Below are positions 1 through 8,880 of a DNA stretch of 64,000 nt, piece by piece. The first letter of the stretch is position 1, and the number at the start of each line of letters is the position of its first letter. This DNA is from Romanomermis culicivorax (lineage: Eukaryota; Nematoda; Enoplea; Mermithida; Mermithidae), in the NCBI GenBank assembly GCA_963922205.1, contig CAWUHX010000535.1:1-64000 (forward strand), given 5' to 3'. The notes beneath the pieces were generated by a model. The model was not told the DNA's origin. It saw only the letters and a program-made list of their open reading frames with translations, and did not search any database. Made by a program: the position numbers and the translations under genes.

Positions 1-5
1 TAGTA

Positions 6-35
6 TACGAGGGGCGTTCATTTAATTCGTGCTAG
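6..35. repeat. Mariner left terminal inverted repeat
   Basis: About 30 bp matching the inverse of 10559-10586, with a 2-nt length difference in the G run and one C/T difference. The flanking TA at 4-5 is the target-site duplication. Confidence 0.88.
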
Positions 36-71
36 ACATAAAATATATAGTAAACAAAATCAGTTCAAATT

Positions 72-212
72 TTAAAATATATCGCTTTTTTCAACATATC
101 CACCCTTCTCTTCAATGCATTTCTTCCAGCATCCTGGCAACGTTTTCAGACCTTCCTCATAGAATTGCATGGGGGTCACCTTGACCCATTGGTCGACGGC
201 CCATTGCAACTC
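72..212 (-). pseudogene. Mariner transposase C-terminal tail, cut off by the LTR insertion
   Basis: The minus strand reads ELQWAVDQW, then FYEEGLKTLPGCWKKCIE, then GGYVE and a stop at 72. This is the characteristic mariner C-terminal tail (FY..G...L..RW.KCI...G.Y). It joins logically to the break at 9512 once the retroelement is removed. An ORF running upstream from 212 into the LTR (to 347) is only a chance fusion with LTR sequence. Confidence 0.85.
209..212. repeat. Target-site duplication ACTC (left copy)
   Basis: ACTC immediately outside the LTR at 209-212, repeated at 9508-9511. A 4-bp duplication is shorter than the 5 bp common for Ty3/gypsy, but 4 bp is known for the insect gypsy/errantivirus group. 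Confidence 0.8.
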
Positions 213-428
213 TGTAACGACCAGATTTGTGTGAGGTACTTTACTTCTAACCAATTGGTCGATACGGCGGGGCAAATAACGGGACGGGGGCGCGGGCGAA
301 CGGTTACAACACAACAATGGGTAATCGACGGTCGCTTGAACGTCCACAAATAAAAACGCGCTTCGATTTATAATACGAACGGGGGCCTCGGTTTAAGTTG
401 CTTTTGAATAGTCGGCCGCTTGCAAATG

Positions 429-435
429 TATAAAG
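429..435 (+). promoter_or_regulatory. TATA box driving the LTR antisense ORF
   Basis: TATAAAG 47 bp before the ATG at 482, repeated at 8828-8834 in the other LTR. Confidence 0.45.
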
Positions 436-481
436 ACGGGGCGAGCGCGGAAGTCAAAACGGAAAAACCACAAGAATAAGA

Positions 482-877
482 ATGATCAAATCACGCTTTG
501 CTTCTTCTTTTATACGGCGATTCTGGCCACTCCCTGGGTGTCGCGGGAGGTCGAGCTTCTGTCCATCTTCTTCCGCCAATCGTCGTTTCCTGCTACGCTT
601 TTTATGCTTTCTTAATTACGCCTCCCTAATGCTTTTCTGGTACCGTATGCTTTCTGTGCTTCACTTGCTTTCTATGGTGGGCTTGGCCACACCTTTGTGC
701 TTCTGTGCATGCTTCCTGTATCGGTTTCTCTGTATACACACGTTTTGTGGGGCCGCCGCTACTGTTACACTTGAGACTACTGTACGGCGGGGCTTCTACA
801 TATTTTACTGTGTGCAGGTGTTGTTTACGATTTTTACGGGGGATTACGGTAGCTGTGGAATGTGTAGTTTAGTGTAG
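482..877 (+). CDS. Antisense ORF in the 3' LTR, 131 aa hydrophobic protein
   Basis: ATG at 482, stop at 877, running against the element. It is preceded by TATAAAG (429-435) and followed by AATAAA (954-959), all within the LTR. The product has a basic N-terminus, a Ser/Pro/Arg segment and several hydrophobic Cys/Phe/Leu-rich stretches (for example LMLFWYRMLSVLHLL and FYIFYCVQVLFTIFTG) that could span a membrane. It resembles nothing I recognise. The copy in the other LTR differs at four nucleotides (three amino acid changes) and stays open. It could be a real antisense accessory gene or a compositional accident. Confidence 0.4.
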   Translation: MIKSRFASSFIRRFWPLPGCRGRSSFCPSSSANRRFLLRFLCFLNYASLMLFWYRMLSVLHLLSMVGLATPLCFCACFLYRFLCIHTFCGAAATVTLETTVRRGFYIFYCVQVLFTIFTGDYGSCGMCSLV

Positions 878-1108
878 GTTCTAGGGGAACAGCTGCCGTT
901 TGTGCAAATTAATTAGGGCATCTTAATTGGGCTACCGGGTGTGAACGGATCAAAATAAAGTACTTCACGTAATTTTGTAGGAATGTTTGGGTGTGAATCC
1001 CAGACATCCTTGAGACGATAAAATGTGAAAATAAAATAATATCTAATAAATGTCTATTACATACAGTATGCTACATATTTACAGTACTGCTTTAGCAGGT
1101 ACGTTACA

Positions 1109-1121
1109 TTTCCCTCCTTCC
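1109..1121 (-). promoter_or_regulatory. Polypurine tract
   Basis: The minus strand reads GGAAGGAGGGAAA directly against the TGTAACG start of the 3' LTR, the expected plus-strand primer position. Confidence 0.85.
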
Positions 1122-1139
1122 GGAGTTGAATGTCCTCGT

Positions 1140-3560
1140 TCAAGGCTTTTGAGGTTGAGGAAGGGTGGGGGTAGATTCGACAGTTGCTTTCCGAGGGTAG
1201 AAAGGGGTTGTCTTGTTTACATGCACCGTAAATGTAATATTCTTATGGGGGTGTTTGAGTGTAACGTTGGGGTACATGAAATTCGTAACTGTATAGGGTC
1301 CGTTTTGGCGAGGGAGGAATTTGGGAGTCAGCCCTTGTTTACACAAATGATTTTTGTAAAGAATAAGATCACCTGCCTTGTAATGTATGTTCTGAGCATG
1401 CTTGTTATACTGACGGGTATAGTGGGCTTGGGCTTTTTGCAAACTTTTCTGCACGGTTGAGAGTGCTTCTGTGAAATGCGATTTTACACGAAGGGCGTAA
1501 TCGTCCAAATCAACCATGTAGGACGTGGGGAAAAAGTTTAAGGCTGCGTCTGACGGCAGATTAGCTTGTCTACCGTGGAGTAATTCAAATGGGGGATACG
1601 AAGTGCTATCATTTTTATGAATGTTGATCGAAAAAACAGCGTACGGGAGATAAGTATCCCAATCAGTGTGATTTGAATTGATGTACATGCAGATACGGGT
1701 GGCTAGGGTTTGGTTGCAACGCTCAACTTCCCCATTGGCAATGGGATGATATGGGGTAGTGTGAATTTTCCGAGTATTGCATAAACTGGTGATCCGTGAG
1801 AAGAGATCGGATACAAAATCGGAGCCACGATCACAATGGATGATTTTTGGGGACCCATGACGGCAAACAATTTTGGTTACGAATAGCTTGGCAATAGTGG
1901 CTGCAGTGATGTCAGGGGTCGGGAATGCCTCTACATACTTTGTGAAATAATCGATGAAAACGACAATGAATCGGTTGCCGTCTTCAGTGAGGGGTAACTG
2001 TCCCATGCAATCAACACCAACTCGATCAAATGGGCCAGTTGGCTGAATTGGTACCAAGTTTGCATGTACTTTGTGCCTAAGAGCTTTCTGTGTCTGGCAT
2101 GGGTGGCAAGTTTTGCAGTAACCTTTGATATCACGGCTCATTTGGGGCCAAAAATATTTCTGTCTGAGCAAGTGTAAAGTTTTCCTGGCCGCAAAATGGC
2201 CTGTGAACTTGCTGTCATGATGTGAGGCGATGAGATGCTGGACTTGGGACTTGGGAATGTATAGTTTTGCCTGTTTGTCGACTATACGGAAGAGAATGTT
2301 TTGATGCACTGCAAATTTGATAAGGGTAAGGGGGTGTTTTTGGGCAATTTTTGCTAAAATACTTTTGACAGTTGGATCAGTGCGTTCGTGTTCGGCAAAG
2401 TTTTTCTGTTGCTCTTCTTGTTCAGTTGCTTCGGCTTCCAAAACTGAATTGATAGTTGATATTTCGGGGCGGGTTTCTAATTGCTCAATATCAAAGGATT
2501 GCTTTGCTGTCTGTGAGGGGAATCGAGAAACTGCATCTGCGTTGCGGTTAGCAGTGCCTTTCTTGGGTCGAATGTCTAGCTGAATACCGGAGAGGGCTAA
2601 TCCCCAACGGGCAATGCGAGGGGACGGGTTTTCCTTTTGTAAGACTGCCTGAACTGCTGTGTGGTCAGTGTGTACAATAACATGTTGCTGGAAAAGATAA
2701 GGGCGGAAATACTTGACAAATTCGACTACTGCAAGGGTTTCCAGCTCAGTGATCGGGTAGTTGCGTTCTGCGGGTTTCAATGTGCGGCTCCCAAAAGCAA
2801 TGGGGCGATCCTGACCTTTACTATCTAGCTGACTGAGAATGGCGCCGATTCCGAGTTTTGAGGCGTCGGTTTGCAGAATAAACGGTTTCGTGAAGTCGGG
2901 GTGCTGCAGTATTGGGGCATGAATGAGTAATTCTTTTAGCTCAGTGAATGCATTTTGCTGTTCAGGGCCCCAGGAAAATTCTGAATTCTTTTTGAGTAGC
3001 GATGTGAGTGGGCTAGAAACTTGAGAGCAATTTGGGATGAATCTGCGATAATATGAGGGTAGGCCAAGGAATGACTTAACTTCTTTTGAGCTTTTGGGCG
3101 TGGGTATGTCATAGATGGCCTGTACCTTATGGGGATCTGGTGAAATGCCTTGCTGAGAAATGACGTGGCCTAAGTATTGGACTTGGGGCTGGCAGAATTT
3201 GCATTTTTGTATGTTTAGCTTAAGGCCTGCTTGTGAGAATCGGGCAAGAATAGTGTCTAAAGGTTCCAGCATTTGGGCATGGGAGTCTGCGAATACCAAA
3301 ACATCGTCGAGATACACAAGGCATGTGTTCCATTGCAGACCGGAAAGAATAACATCCATTAACCTTTGGAATGTGGCTGGGGCATTGGTGAGTCCAAAAG
3401 GGAGGTAATTGAATTGATACTGGCCGGCTGAGCAATTAAAGGCCGTTTTTTCTCTGTCTGCTTGTGCTATGGGAATGGAATAGTATGCATTGGATTGATC
3501 AAGGGACGTAAAATATTTCATTCCACGAAGGGTGTCTAGAATTTCGTCTATCCGGGGCAA
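1140..3560 (-). CDS. Pol: RT (C-terminal part) - RNase H - integrase
   Basis: About 806 codons in the -1 frame relative to the upstream polyprotein, overlapping its end by 13 nt and with no ATG at its 5' end. Domains in order: RT palm with FTSLDQSNAYYSIPI, LPFGLTNAPATFQ and the catalytic YLDD; RNase H with FILQTDASKLGIGAIL, ELETLAVV and VHTDHTAV; integrase zinc-binding HH-CC (HHDSKFTGH ... CKTCHPC); integrase core with D (VGVDCMG), D (IIHCDRGSDF) and E (NGEVERCNQT); and a GPY-type C-terminal module (NGPYTV). The stop lies 32 bp before the 3' LTR, leaving no room for a 3' envelope gene. All catalytic residues I can check are present. Confidence 0.93.
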   Translation of the reverse strand: MPRIDEILDTLRGMKYFTSLDQSNAYYSIPIAQADREKTAFNCSAGQYQFNYLPFGLTNAPATFQRLMDVILSGLQWNTCLVYLDDVLVFADSHAQMLEPLDTILARFSQAGLKLNIQKCKFCQPQVQYLGHVISQQGISPDPHKVQAIYDIPTPKSSKEVKSFLGLPSYYRRFIPNCSQVSSPLTSLLKKNSEFSWGPEQQNAFTELKELLIHAPILQHPDFTKPFILQTDASKLGIGAILSQLDSKGQDRPIAFGSRTLKPAERNYPITELETLAVVEFVKYFRPYLFQQHVIVHTDHTAVQAVLQKENPSPRIARWGLALSGIQLDIRPKKGTANRNADAVSRFPSQTAKQSFDIEQLETRPEISTINSVLEAEATEQEEQQKNFAEHERTDPTVKSILAKIAQKHPLTLIKFAVHQNILFRIVDKQAKLYIPKSQVQHLIASHHDSKFTGHFAARKTLHLLRQKYFWPQMSRDIKGYCKTCHPCQTQKALRHKVHANLVPIQPTGPFDRVGVDCMGQLPLTEDGNRFIVVFIDYFTKYVEAFPTPDITAATIAKLFVTKIVCRHGSPKIIHCDRGSDFVSDLFSRITSLCNTRKIHTTPYHPIANGEVERCNQTLATRICMYINSNHTDWDTYLPYAVFSINIHKNDSTSYPPFELLHGRQANLPSDAALNFFPTSYMVDLDDYALRVKSHFTEALSTVQKSLQKAQAHYTRQYNKHAQNIHYKAGDLILYKNHLCKQGLTPKFLPRQNGPYTVTNFMYPNVTLKHPHKNITFTVHVNKTTPFYPRKATVESTPTLPQPQKP

Positions 3561-6500
3561 GGGGTAGGTATTTTTTTTGTGACTTTGTTGAGGCCTCGAA
3601 AATCAATGCATAAACGATGGCCTCCATCTTTTTTGGGAACTAAAACTGTGTTGGTACACCATGGGGAGTTGCTTTGGCTTATGACACCTGCTGCTGCGAG
3701 TTGCTCAACTTCTGCTTGTATGATTTGCTTTTCTTTTGGGGAAGTCCGATAAAGTTGTCTACGTACGGGTTGGGAGCCATTGGTGTCAATTGTATGTGAA
3801 ACGAGGGTGGTTCTGCCTACGTCCATTTTGGATTTAGCATATAATGTGGGGTACTTCGATAGGGCGCGTAGGAGTTGCGTTTTTTCTGCTTCTGTGAGGT
3901 CACTGGAGGTTAAATTAACATTTTCTTTTAACCATGTGAATGTATCAAAACGGTTGGGCTGGTTTTGCGTGGAAGGGGTTACGTTAGCGGGAGTATTTTG
4001 TTTCGGGATGTAACAGGAGACTGTACCAATGCATGTTCCAGGGTAAAGAATTTGGGCTGTTTCTTGTGTGTTTAGGACTGATATGCGTATGCGACTGTGT
4101 TGATTCTCAGATATACAAGCTGCGAAATGGACTTTGGGATTCTGCTTGGGTTTCGGAGTAAATTCGAGCTGTTTAACTTGTAGGTACGATTTGGGCAAGG
4201 GGACAGTAAATTCAGTTACTGTACGGGGTGGTAATTCTAATTTCTCGTCCAAATAAGTTCCACCACGAGTTGAAAGAGGGCTATATTCTAGGCCATCACA
4301 AGGTAGTATAACATTGCCAAATTTGACCTGTGATTTTTGATTGTTGATAGTGTATTCCGAAAAACGACTGAGAAAGTTTTTGCCTAGAAGGATGTCTGCT
4401 GTGCAATCTTTTTGGACATGGACCATGATTGTTTCCTGGATTGTTTGGGCTGTCACTGTGACAAAAGTGGTTCCTACAGAGTGAATTGGAAGATTATTTG
4501 CTGCTTTTGCTTGGACTAGCAGGGGTTTCATGTCTAACTGTAGGATTTGAGCGATTCGGGAATCAATGAGTGAGTAAACTGCACCAGTGTCAATCATGCC
4601 TTTTGTCATTAATTTGCCGTTAAGTGTGATTGGAATATGAGGGGTATGTTTCTCAGGTACGTTTTGGGGTGGCTTATTTGATGCAGATTGGTGAATTTGA
4701 TTAATGAGTTCGATTGCAGGAGTTCGGGGGGTATCAATAACGACAAGGACATATTTCTGCTGTGTTTGTGCCCCACGACGATTAGCTAATTCTAAGAGAG
4801 CATGGCCAAATGATGGGGGAATGGTCTCATGTAAATGTCTGTTGTTTGATGGTATTTCGTATGCATGTTCGTTTGTGGCATGATGCTTTGGAGAGGGGAA
4901 ATATTTTCGAAGAACAAGAAACGAATAAAAGACGCCCGCAATAACTACAGTAATAACGGCAAGATTGATAATGATTTGCAGGGGTCCTTTGAGTAAATTG
5001 TTTAATCCGTCCGTGAGACTTTGGGTGGTACCGGTTATTACATGTTCTATGCCTTGACCAGCGCCAGAGAGTGTATTTCCGAGTGCTTGGCCAGTGCCTG
5101 AGATCATGTTGTAAACTGTATTGGAATTGAGAGACATTTGGGCGGTGTAATTGACGAGTTTTTTGACAATGTTTTCGAGTGTGTGAGTTTTGTAAATGTA
5201 TTGTTTCAAAAACGGTAAGTTGGTTGAAATAGTTGCAAGTTTATCATGAAAAATGGCGGGTGTATTAAAATGAAAAAGGGAGAAATTTTGGTTCCAGATG
5301 ATTTCTAAAGGTAAATTTGTGACATGCGGGGATCCTGTTTCACTTACCCATGTATTATTCTGTTTGTAAAGGGCTACATGCATGTGATGGCAGTCGACGG
5401 TTTGTGAGAAAGGGGTCAAATCATTGCCTCCTGGATTTGAAAACATGAGTTCAGTTCCTACGAGGATGGGCAAAAGTTTGTAGCATGTTTGGTTGATTTT
5501 GTGGTTGTAAAAGACTTTGGATGCGTTTACCTGCTTGCAGAGCCAGACTGTGAGGGCTTCTCCTGTGAATTCTGCTATGATGTCCGTTCGCTGTAGGAAT
5601 GCACGCGCTCCAAGGGTTGCATCAAGACGTAAAATTTGCCATACGAGATCAAGGTGACGCTGTGCCTGTCTGCATAATTCATTCCATACATTTTTGAAAT
5701 TTTGAATTTCGAATTCCTGTATTTTGTCTGCTAGATAGTTTAGTTTTGCATTGATGGGTTCAAAATCATCAAAATCGTATAGTGTAGTATGAGTTTCATT
5801 GGTTTTTGGGGTTAAAAATGCGTTACGATGTGGGGTGCTTTTGTCCAATTGTACGATAATGCCTTGTTCGGTTAGAATGCTGTCTTGGATTTCTGGGCAA
5901 TTGGGGTTCGAAAAAACTGTATTTTTAACCGAGAATGCACCTTGTAGCTCTTCTATTATCATGTGTGTTTGCGTGAGTTTGATGGGATGTGTATTTTTGT
6001 ATTCGAAAGGACATAAGTTTTCAAATGCTGTTTCATTCCAGATAATGGATCCGTCGGCTGTGACACAATGACCTGATGTCGGTTTGCATGACCCCAGGTC
6101 GCCTAATGTACCTGTCATAGATTTTCCATTCCAAGATGCTATTTGTCCTATTTTTATGATGACGTTAGTGACCGAGGTACAATGGTCTGTACAACACCAT
6201 GTGTATTCTACGCTTAAGGAGTTATTTGTTGACCAAAATCCTGGTTGGGTTTCGTATAATTTTTGACCGTTGTGTTCTTTGTCTATAACGATTGCCTTAC
6301 AAACATGTGGGGTTAGATTTTGCATTTGGGTTTGGTCGAAGACAATACCTTTTGATCCAAAAAATCCTGTATTAGTACAAATTTTGCGTTTGCGAACACT
6401 GCATTTGTATGCGTCTGTAATGTGGGGCTTAGTGGAGGGGATATAGATTTTTCCGAATGTTTGTACGGGTTTGTCTACTGTGGAAGGGGGCATGCATGAT

Positions 6501-8368
6501 ACAAGTTTTGGTATGCTGACTGAGTGACCGCTCAATGAAGTTCCACACATCTGAAATTGGGCACTACACGATGTGGGGATTATTATACAAAGAAGAATAC
6601 AAAACATCGGCCAATAGAATGTTTTAGTGGAGGCGGCGGGGCACGGTATGTTTTCGTTGTGGCTGGTTTGGTGTTGGGGCTTTTGGTGTTGTCGTTTTTC
6701 GATTTTGAGCTGGGGGGGTGGCCGGTTTGCAATCTGAACGTTCTGTAAAACTTTAGAAGTTGAGTTATGGGATGGGGTTTGGACTTGCTTACTTGCGGGG
6801 GTTGGTAGTAGTGTTCGGCAGGGGCGAAATTGGTAGGGTTCAGGGGTCAGGCCATGGAGAAGGGATAACAAGTTGCGGCCTGTTTTCGACGGGGTTTCGG
6901 GGGGGGTGGGCGGCGTTGTGTCTTGCTTTCGGGGGATCTTGTATCCTACGGGGATGGTGGGCGGCGATTTTTTGATTTTTGCGGCTTCAGGCGTGGGGGG
7001 TGGTGACATGGCGCACCAATCGGGTACGTCCAGATCAAGGACGTATCCGTCACTATGGGGGTGGGTGTTGGGCATGATAGTTCCTAAAGTAGTCTGAGGG
7101 CCGTTAGTTATGGCGGGTAATTTTGAGTAGAATGCGGGGTCGTCAATGACCATGAGGGGTTGGGGTTGCCTGTACTCAATGCAATTTTGAATATTACGAC
7201 TCTGCTGATTTGGACAATACCTGCTTGTATGACCTCTCTGCTTGCATAGAAAACATTGAAAATTGGAGTAGGGTTTTGAAAGGCAGTTATCTGATCTATG
7301 TCCTGTTTGGGAGCAGTGGATGCATCGGCTTTTACAATCACGTGTACTGTGATTATTACGGAAACAGATTTCACATGATTTTCGGGTGCCTACTGATTTA
7401 CAATTACGAGCTACGTGTCCGATTTGTCCACACTGGAAGCATGTGGGTTGCCTGGGGGTGGTATTGTTCCTGTAAGCATTATTCCTGCTGAAAGTATTGT
7501 TACTGAAATTGTTGTAGCTACTTTGTTGTGGGGGTTGAGGTTTTTGTTTGATCTGCAACTGTAAATCTTTTACTTGCTGTTCTAACTGATGCAAAAGATC
7601 CTGTTGGTCTGTATTTTTGGTGAGGGAAAAGATGGGTTCGGGTTTTGGGGGTATAAAGGGGAGGGCGTTAGATTTTAACTCATTTCTAAGGATTTGCTGT
7701 TCAATGTAAGCTGCTTCGTCTGACATTTCTTTTAGAGTTGCGAACCGTCTATATTTAATCGCTTCCCTGATTTCGTTTTGCATGCCTTCTACAAAGAGGG
7801 GTTTTATGATCATTTCTCGTGCGTCTGTGTTAAAATTAGGGTAGGCGAGGGTTGCGAGATGTTCTAGATCAAATAAGAATTCAGTTACTGTTTCTGAACG
7901 CTTTTGTTTTCTTTCGCGTAAGAATTGCTGATGTAGCTCATTATCTCTATTGTTTGGGAAAAATGCCTGTAATGCGACTTTATACTGCTCATATGTGTGG
8001 GGAGGGTTTTCGGAATTTGCTAAACTTTTGAATTTTGCTAACGCGGCTCCTCCTAAATGAATTTCTAAACATGCCAATTTTAACTGTACGTCTGTATCTT
8101 TCATGCCTTGGAGTGCCATGAATTGTTCTAATCTCTTGTTCCATTCACCAAAATGTTGGGTCACGCCGCCCGTGAATACTGTAGGTTTCGCGTAGAAATT
8201 GTTTGCCATGTTATTACGAATGTTTGCTGTTCTTAAATCGTCTATTAGGGTATGGTTTACTGTATTCTGATTCAATTGTGTGCGTAGGGTACGAAAATGT
8301 TCTGAAAACAAATCGTTTATCTGTTCTCTAACAATTTCTCCTAAATGATCTTGCGTTTGGTGGGTCAT
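3548..8368 (-). CDS. Gag - envelope-like - protease - RT (N-terminal part) polyprotein
   Basis: A single uninterrupted frame of about 1,606 codons from the first ATG (8368). The frame stays open upstream to 8716 inside the LTR, but without an ATG. Order: a capsid-like helical region; four tandem CCHC zinc knuckles (about 7215-7445); a Pro-rich spacer; a hydrophobic signal-like stretch ending near PTSCSAQ (about 6555-6620); a Cys- and Asn-glycosylation-rich region; a transmembrane segment (about 4905-4970); an aspartic protease with MIDTGAVYSLID and ILLGKNFL (about 4400-4605); then the RT N-terminus with SPWCTNTVLVPKKDGGHR and LCIDFRGLN. The frame stops at 3548 inside RT, just after an A8 run, and RT continues in the -1 frame. 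Envelope-like sequence between nucleocapsid and protease is not the usual retroviral order. Confidence 0.9.
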   Translation of the reverse strand: MTHQTQDHLGEIVREQINDLFSEHFRTLRTQLNQNTVNHTLIDDLRTANIRNNMANNFYAKPTVFTGGVTQHFGEWNKRLEQFMALQGMKDTDVQLKLACLEIHLGGAALAKFKSLANSENPPHTYEQYKVALQAFFPNNRDNELHQQFLRERKQKRSETVTEFLFDLEHLATLAYPNFNTDAREMIIKPLFVEGMQNEIREAIKYRRFATLKEMSDEAAYIEQQILRNELKSNALPFIPPKPEPIFSLTKNTDQQDLLHQLEQQVKDLQLQIKQKPQPPQQSSYNNFSNNTFSRNNAYRNNTTPRQPTCFQCGQIGHVARNCKSVGTRKSCEICFRNNHSTRDCKSRCIHCSQTGHRSDNCLSKPYSNFQCFLCKQRGHTSRYCPNQQSRNIQNCIEYRQPQPLMVIDDPAFYSKLPAITNGPQTTLGTIMPNTHPHSDGYVLDLDVPDWCAMSPPPTPEAAKIKKSPPTIPVGYKIPRKQDTTPPTPPETPSKTGRNLLSLLHGLTPEPYQFRPCRTLLPTPASKQVQTPSHNSTSKVLQNVQIANRPPPQLKIEKRQHQKPQHQTSHNENIPCPAASTKTFYWPMFCILLCIIIPTSCSAQFQMCGTSLSGHSVSIPKLVSCMPPSTVDKPVQTFGKIYIPSTKPHITDAYKCSVRKRKICTNTGFFGSKGIVFDQTQMQNLTPHVCKAIVIDKEHNGQKLYETQPGFWSTNNSLSVEYTWCCTDHCTSVTNVIIKIGQIASWNGKSMTGTLGDLGSCKPTSGHCVTADGSIIWNETAFENLCPFEYKNTHPIKLTQTHMIIEELQGAFSVKNTVFSNPNCPEIQDSILTEQGIIVQLDKSTPHRNAFLTPKTNETHTTLYDFDDFEPINAKLNYLADKIQEFEIQNFKNVWNELCRQAQRHLDLVWQILRLDATLGARAFLQRTDIIAEFTGEALTVWLCKQVNASKVFYNHKINQTCYKLLPILVGTELMFSNPGGNDLTPFSQTVDCHHMHVALYKQNNTWVSETGSPHVTNLPLEIIWNQNFSLFHFNTPAIFHDKLATISTNLPFLKQYIYKTHTLENIVKKLVNYTAQMSLNSNTVYNMISGTGQALGNTLSGAGQGIEHVITGTTQSLTDGLNNLLKGPLQIIINLAVITVVIAGVFYSFLVLRKYFPSPKHHATNEHAYEIPSNNRHLHETIPPSFGHALLELANRRGAQTQQKYVLVVIDTPRTPAIELINQIHQSASNKPPQNVPEKHTPHIPITLNGKLMTKGMIDTGAVYSLIDSRIAQILQLDMKPLLVQAKAANNLPIHSVGTTFVTVTAQTIQETIMVHVQKDCTADILLGKNFLSRFSEYTINNQKSQVKFGNVILPCDGLEYSPLSTRGGTYLDEKLELPPRTVTEFTVPLPKSYLQVKQLEFTPKPKQNPKVHFAACISENQHSRIRISVLNTQETAQILYPGTCIGTVSCYIPKQNTPANVTPSTQNQPNRFDTFTWLKENVNLTSSDLTEAEKTQLLRALSKYPTLYAKSKMDVGRTTLVSHTIDTNGSQPVRRQLYRTSPKEKQIIQAEVEQLAAAGVISQSNSPWCTNTVLVPKKDGGHRLCIDFRGLNKVTKKIPTPCPG
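3560..3595 (-). other. -1 frame change at an A8 run in RT
   Basis: Frame one reads KVTKK across AAA AAA in an eight-A run and soon stops; the continuation of RT is in the -1 frame. In frame zero the site is A-AAA-AAA, which fits a -1 slippery heptamer, but loss of one base from the homopolymer explains it equally well. A programmed shift inside the RT palm would be unusual. Confidence 0.75.
4890..6640 (-). other. Envelope-like glycoprotein region inside the polyprotein
   Basis: A region of about 570 residues that opens with a signal-peptide-like core (MFCILLCIIIPTSCSA). It contains many Cys residues and several N-x-S/T sites, for example NNTW, NETA, NYTA and NQTC. Before the membrane it has a Gly/Ser-rich repeat-like stretch (GTGQALGNTLSGAGQGIEHV), then a transmembrane helix (IIINLAVITVVIAGVFYSFL) and a short basic tail. 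This is the layout of a type I viral surface glycoprotein. The Gly-rich helix before the anchor recalls class III fusion proteins of the chuvirus/herpes gB kind, but that is only an impression. It lies in frame between the zinc knuckles and the protease. Confidence 0.7.
7200..8368 (-). other. Gag region with four CCHC zinc knuckles
   Basis: This sub-region of the polyprotein starts at MTHQTQDHLGEIV. It contains a capsid-like segment with FGEWNKRLEQFM and FLRERKQKRSETVTEFLFDL, typical of retrotransposon Gag, followed by four knuckles: CFQCGQIGHVARNC, CEICFRNNHSTRDC, CIHCSQTGHRSDNC and CFLCKQRGHTSRYC. Each fits C-x2-C-x4-H-x4-C. One or two knuckles are usual; four in a row is high. They would bind genomic RNA for packaging. 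Confidence 0.88.
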
Positions 8369-8589
8369 TCTTGGTTTACGATGGGATTTCTGCTTAAATG
8401 CTTCAATTTTTGCTTCACGCTGTATTCGTTTAAATGTATCGCTTAATGTCTCGTTGGAGGGGATTTCCAGTTTGCTTTCTACGAATACCGTCTTACTGTA
8501 GGAAATGATTACTACTGTATTATCTAATGCTTCTAAATGCCCGGATAAGAGTACGCCTAATTGGGGGCAGGGAGTTCCACTGGTTAACG

Positions 8590-8606
8590 TAACGGTACGG
8601 TCACCA
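8590..8606 (-). promoter_or_regulatory. Candidate primer-binding site
   Basis: On the minus strand, five bases after the 5' LTR end, the sequence TGGTGACCGTACCGTTA begins with the TGG needed to pair with a tRNA CCA end. I could not assign the tRNA. Confidence 0.45.
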
Positions 8607-8764
8607 AAATATGTAACGACCAGATTTGTGTGAGGTACTTTACTTCTAACCAATCGGTCGATACGGCGGGGCAAATAACGGGACGGGGGCGCGGGCGAAC
8701 GGTTACAACACAACAACGGGTAATCGACGGTTGCTTGAACGTCGACAAATAAAAACGCGCTTCG

Positions 8765-8771
8765 ATTTATA
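8765..8771 (-). promoter_or_regulatory. Sense TATA box of the 5' LTR
   Basis: The minus strand reads TATTATAAATCG about 740 bp into the LTR, the expected place for the U3 promoter with R-U5 of roughly 150 bp downstream. Confidence 0.5.
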
Positions 8772-8880
8772 ATACGAACGGGGGCCTCCGTTTAAGTTGC
8801 TTTCGAATAGTCGGCTGCTTGCAAATGTATAAAGACGGGGCGAGCGCAGAAGTCAAAACGGAAAAACCACAAGAATAAGA

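Larger units (their letters stand above)
213..1108 (-). repeat. 3' LTR of the retroelement
   Basis: 896-bp partner of 8612-9507 with the same termini. It is preceded (in element orientation) by the polypurine tract at 1109-1121. It abuts mariner transposase sequence at 212. Confidence 0.95.

Noticed and set aside
72-347. 91-codon minus-strand ORF spanning the LTR/mariner junction
   Set aside because: It joins LTR sequence to the mariner transposase tail by chance; only the part up to 212 is transposase.
1050-1460. 136-codon plus-strand ORF overlapping the 3' LTR and integrase
   Set aside because: It is antisense to integrase and its C-terminal module, with no promoter or family support; a shadow frame.
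6557-7097. Plus-strand Gly/Val-rich ORFs
   Set aside because: Shadows of the Pro-rich spacer of the polyprotein on the other strand.
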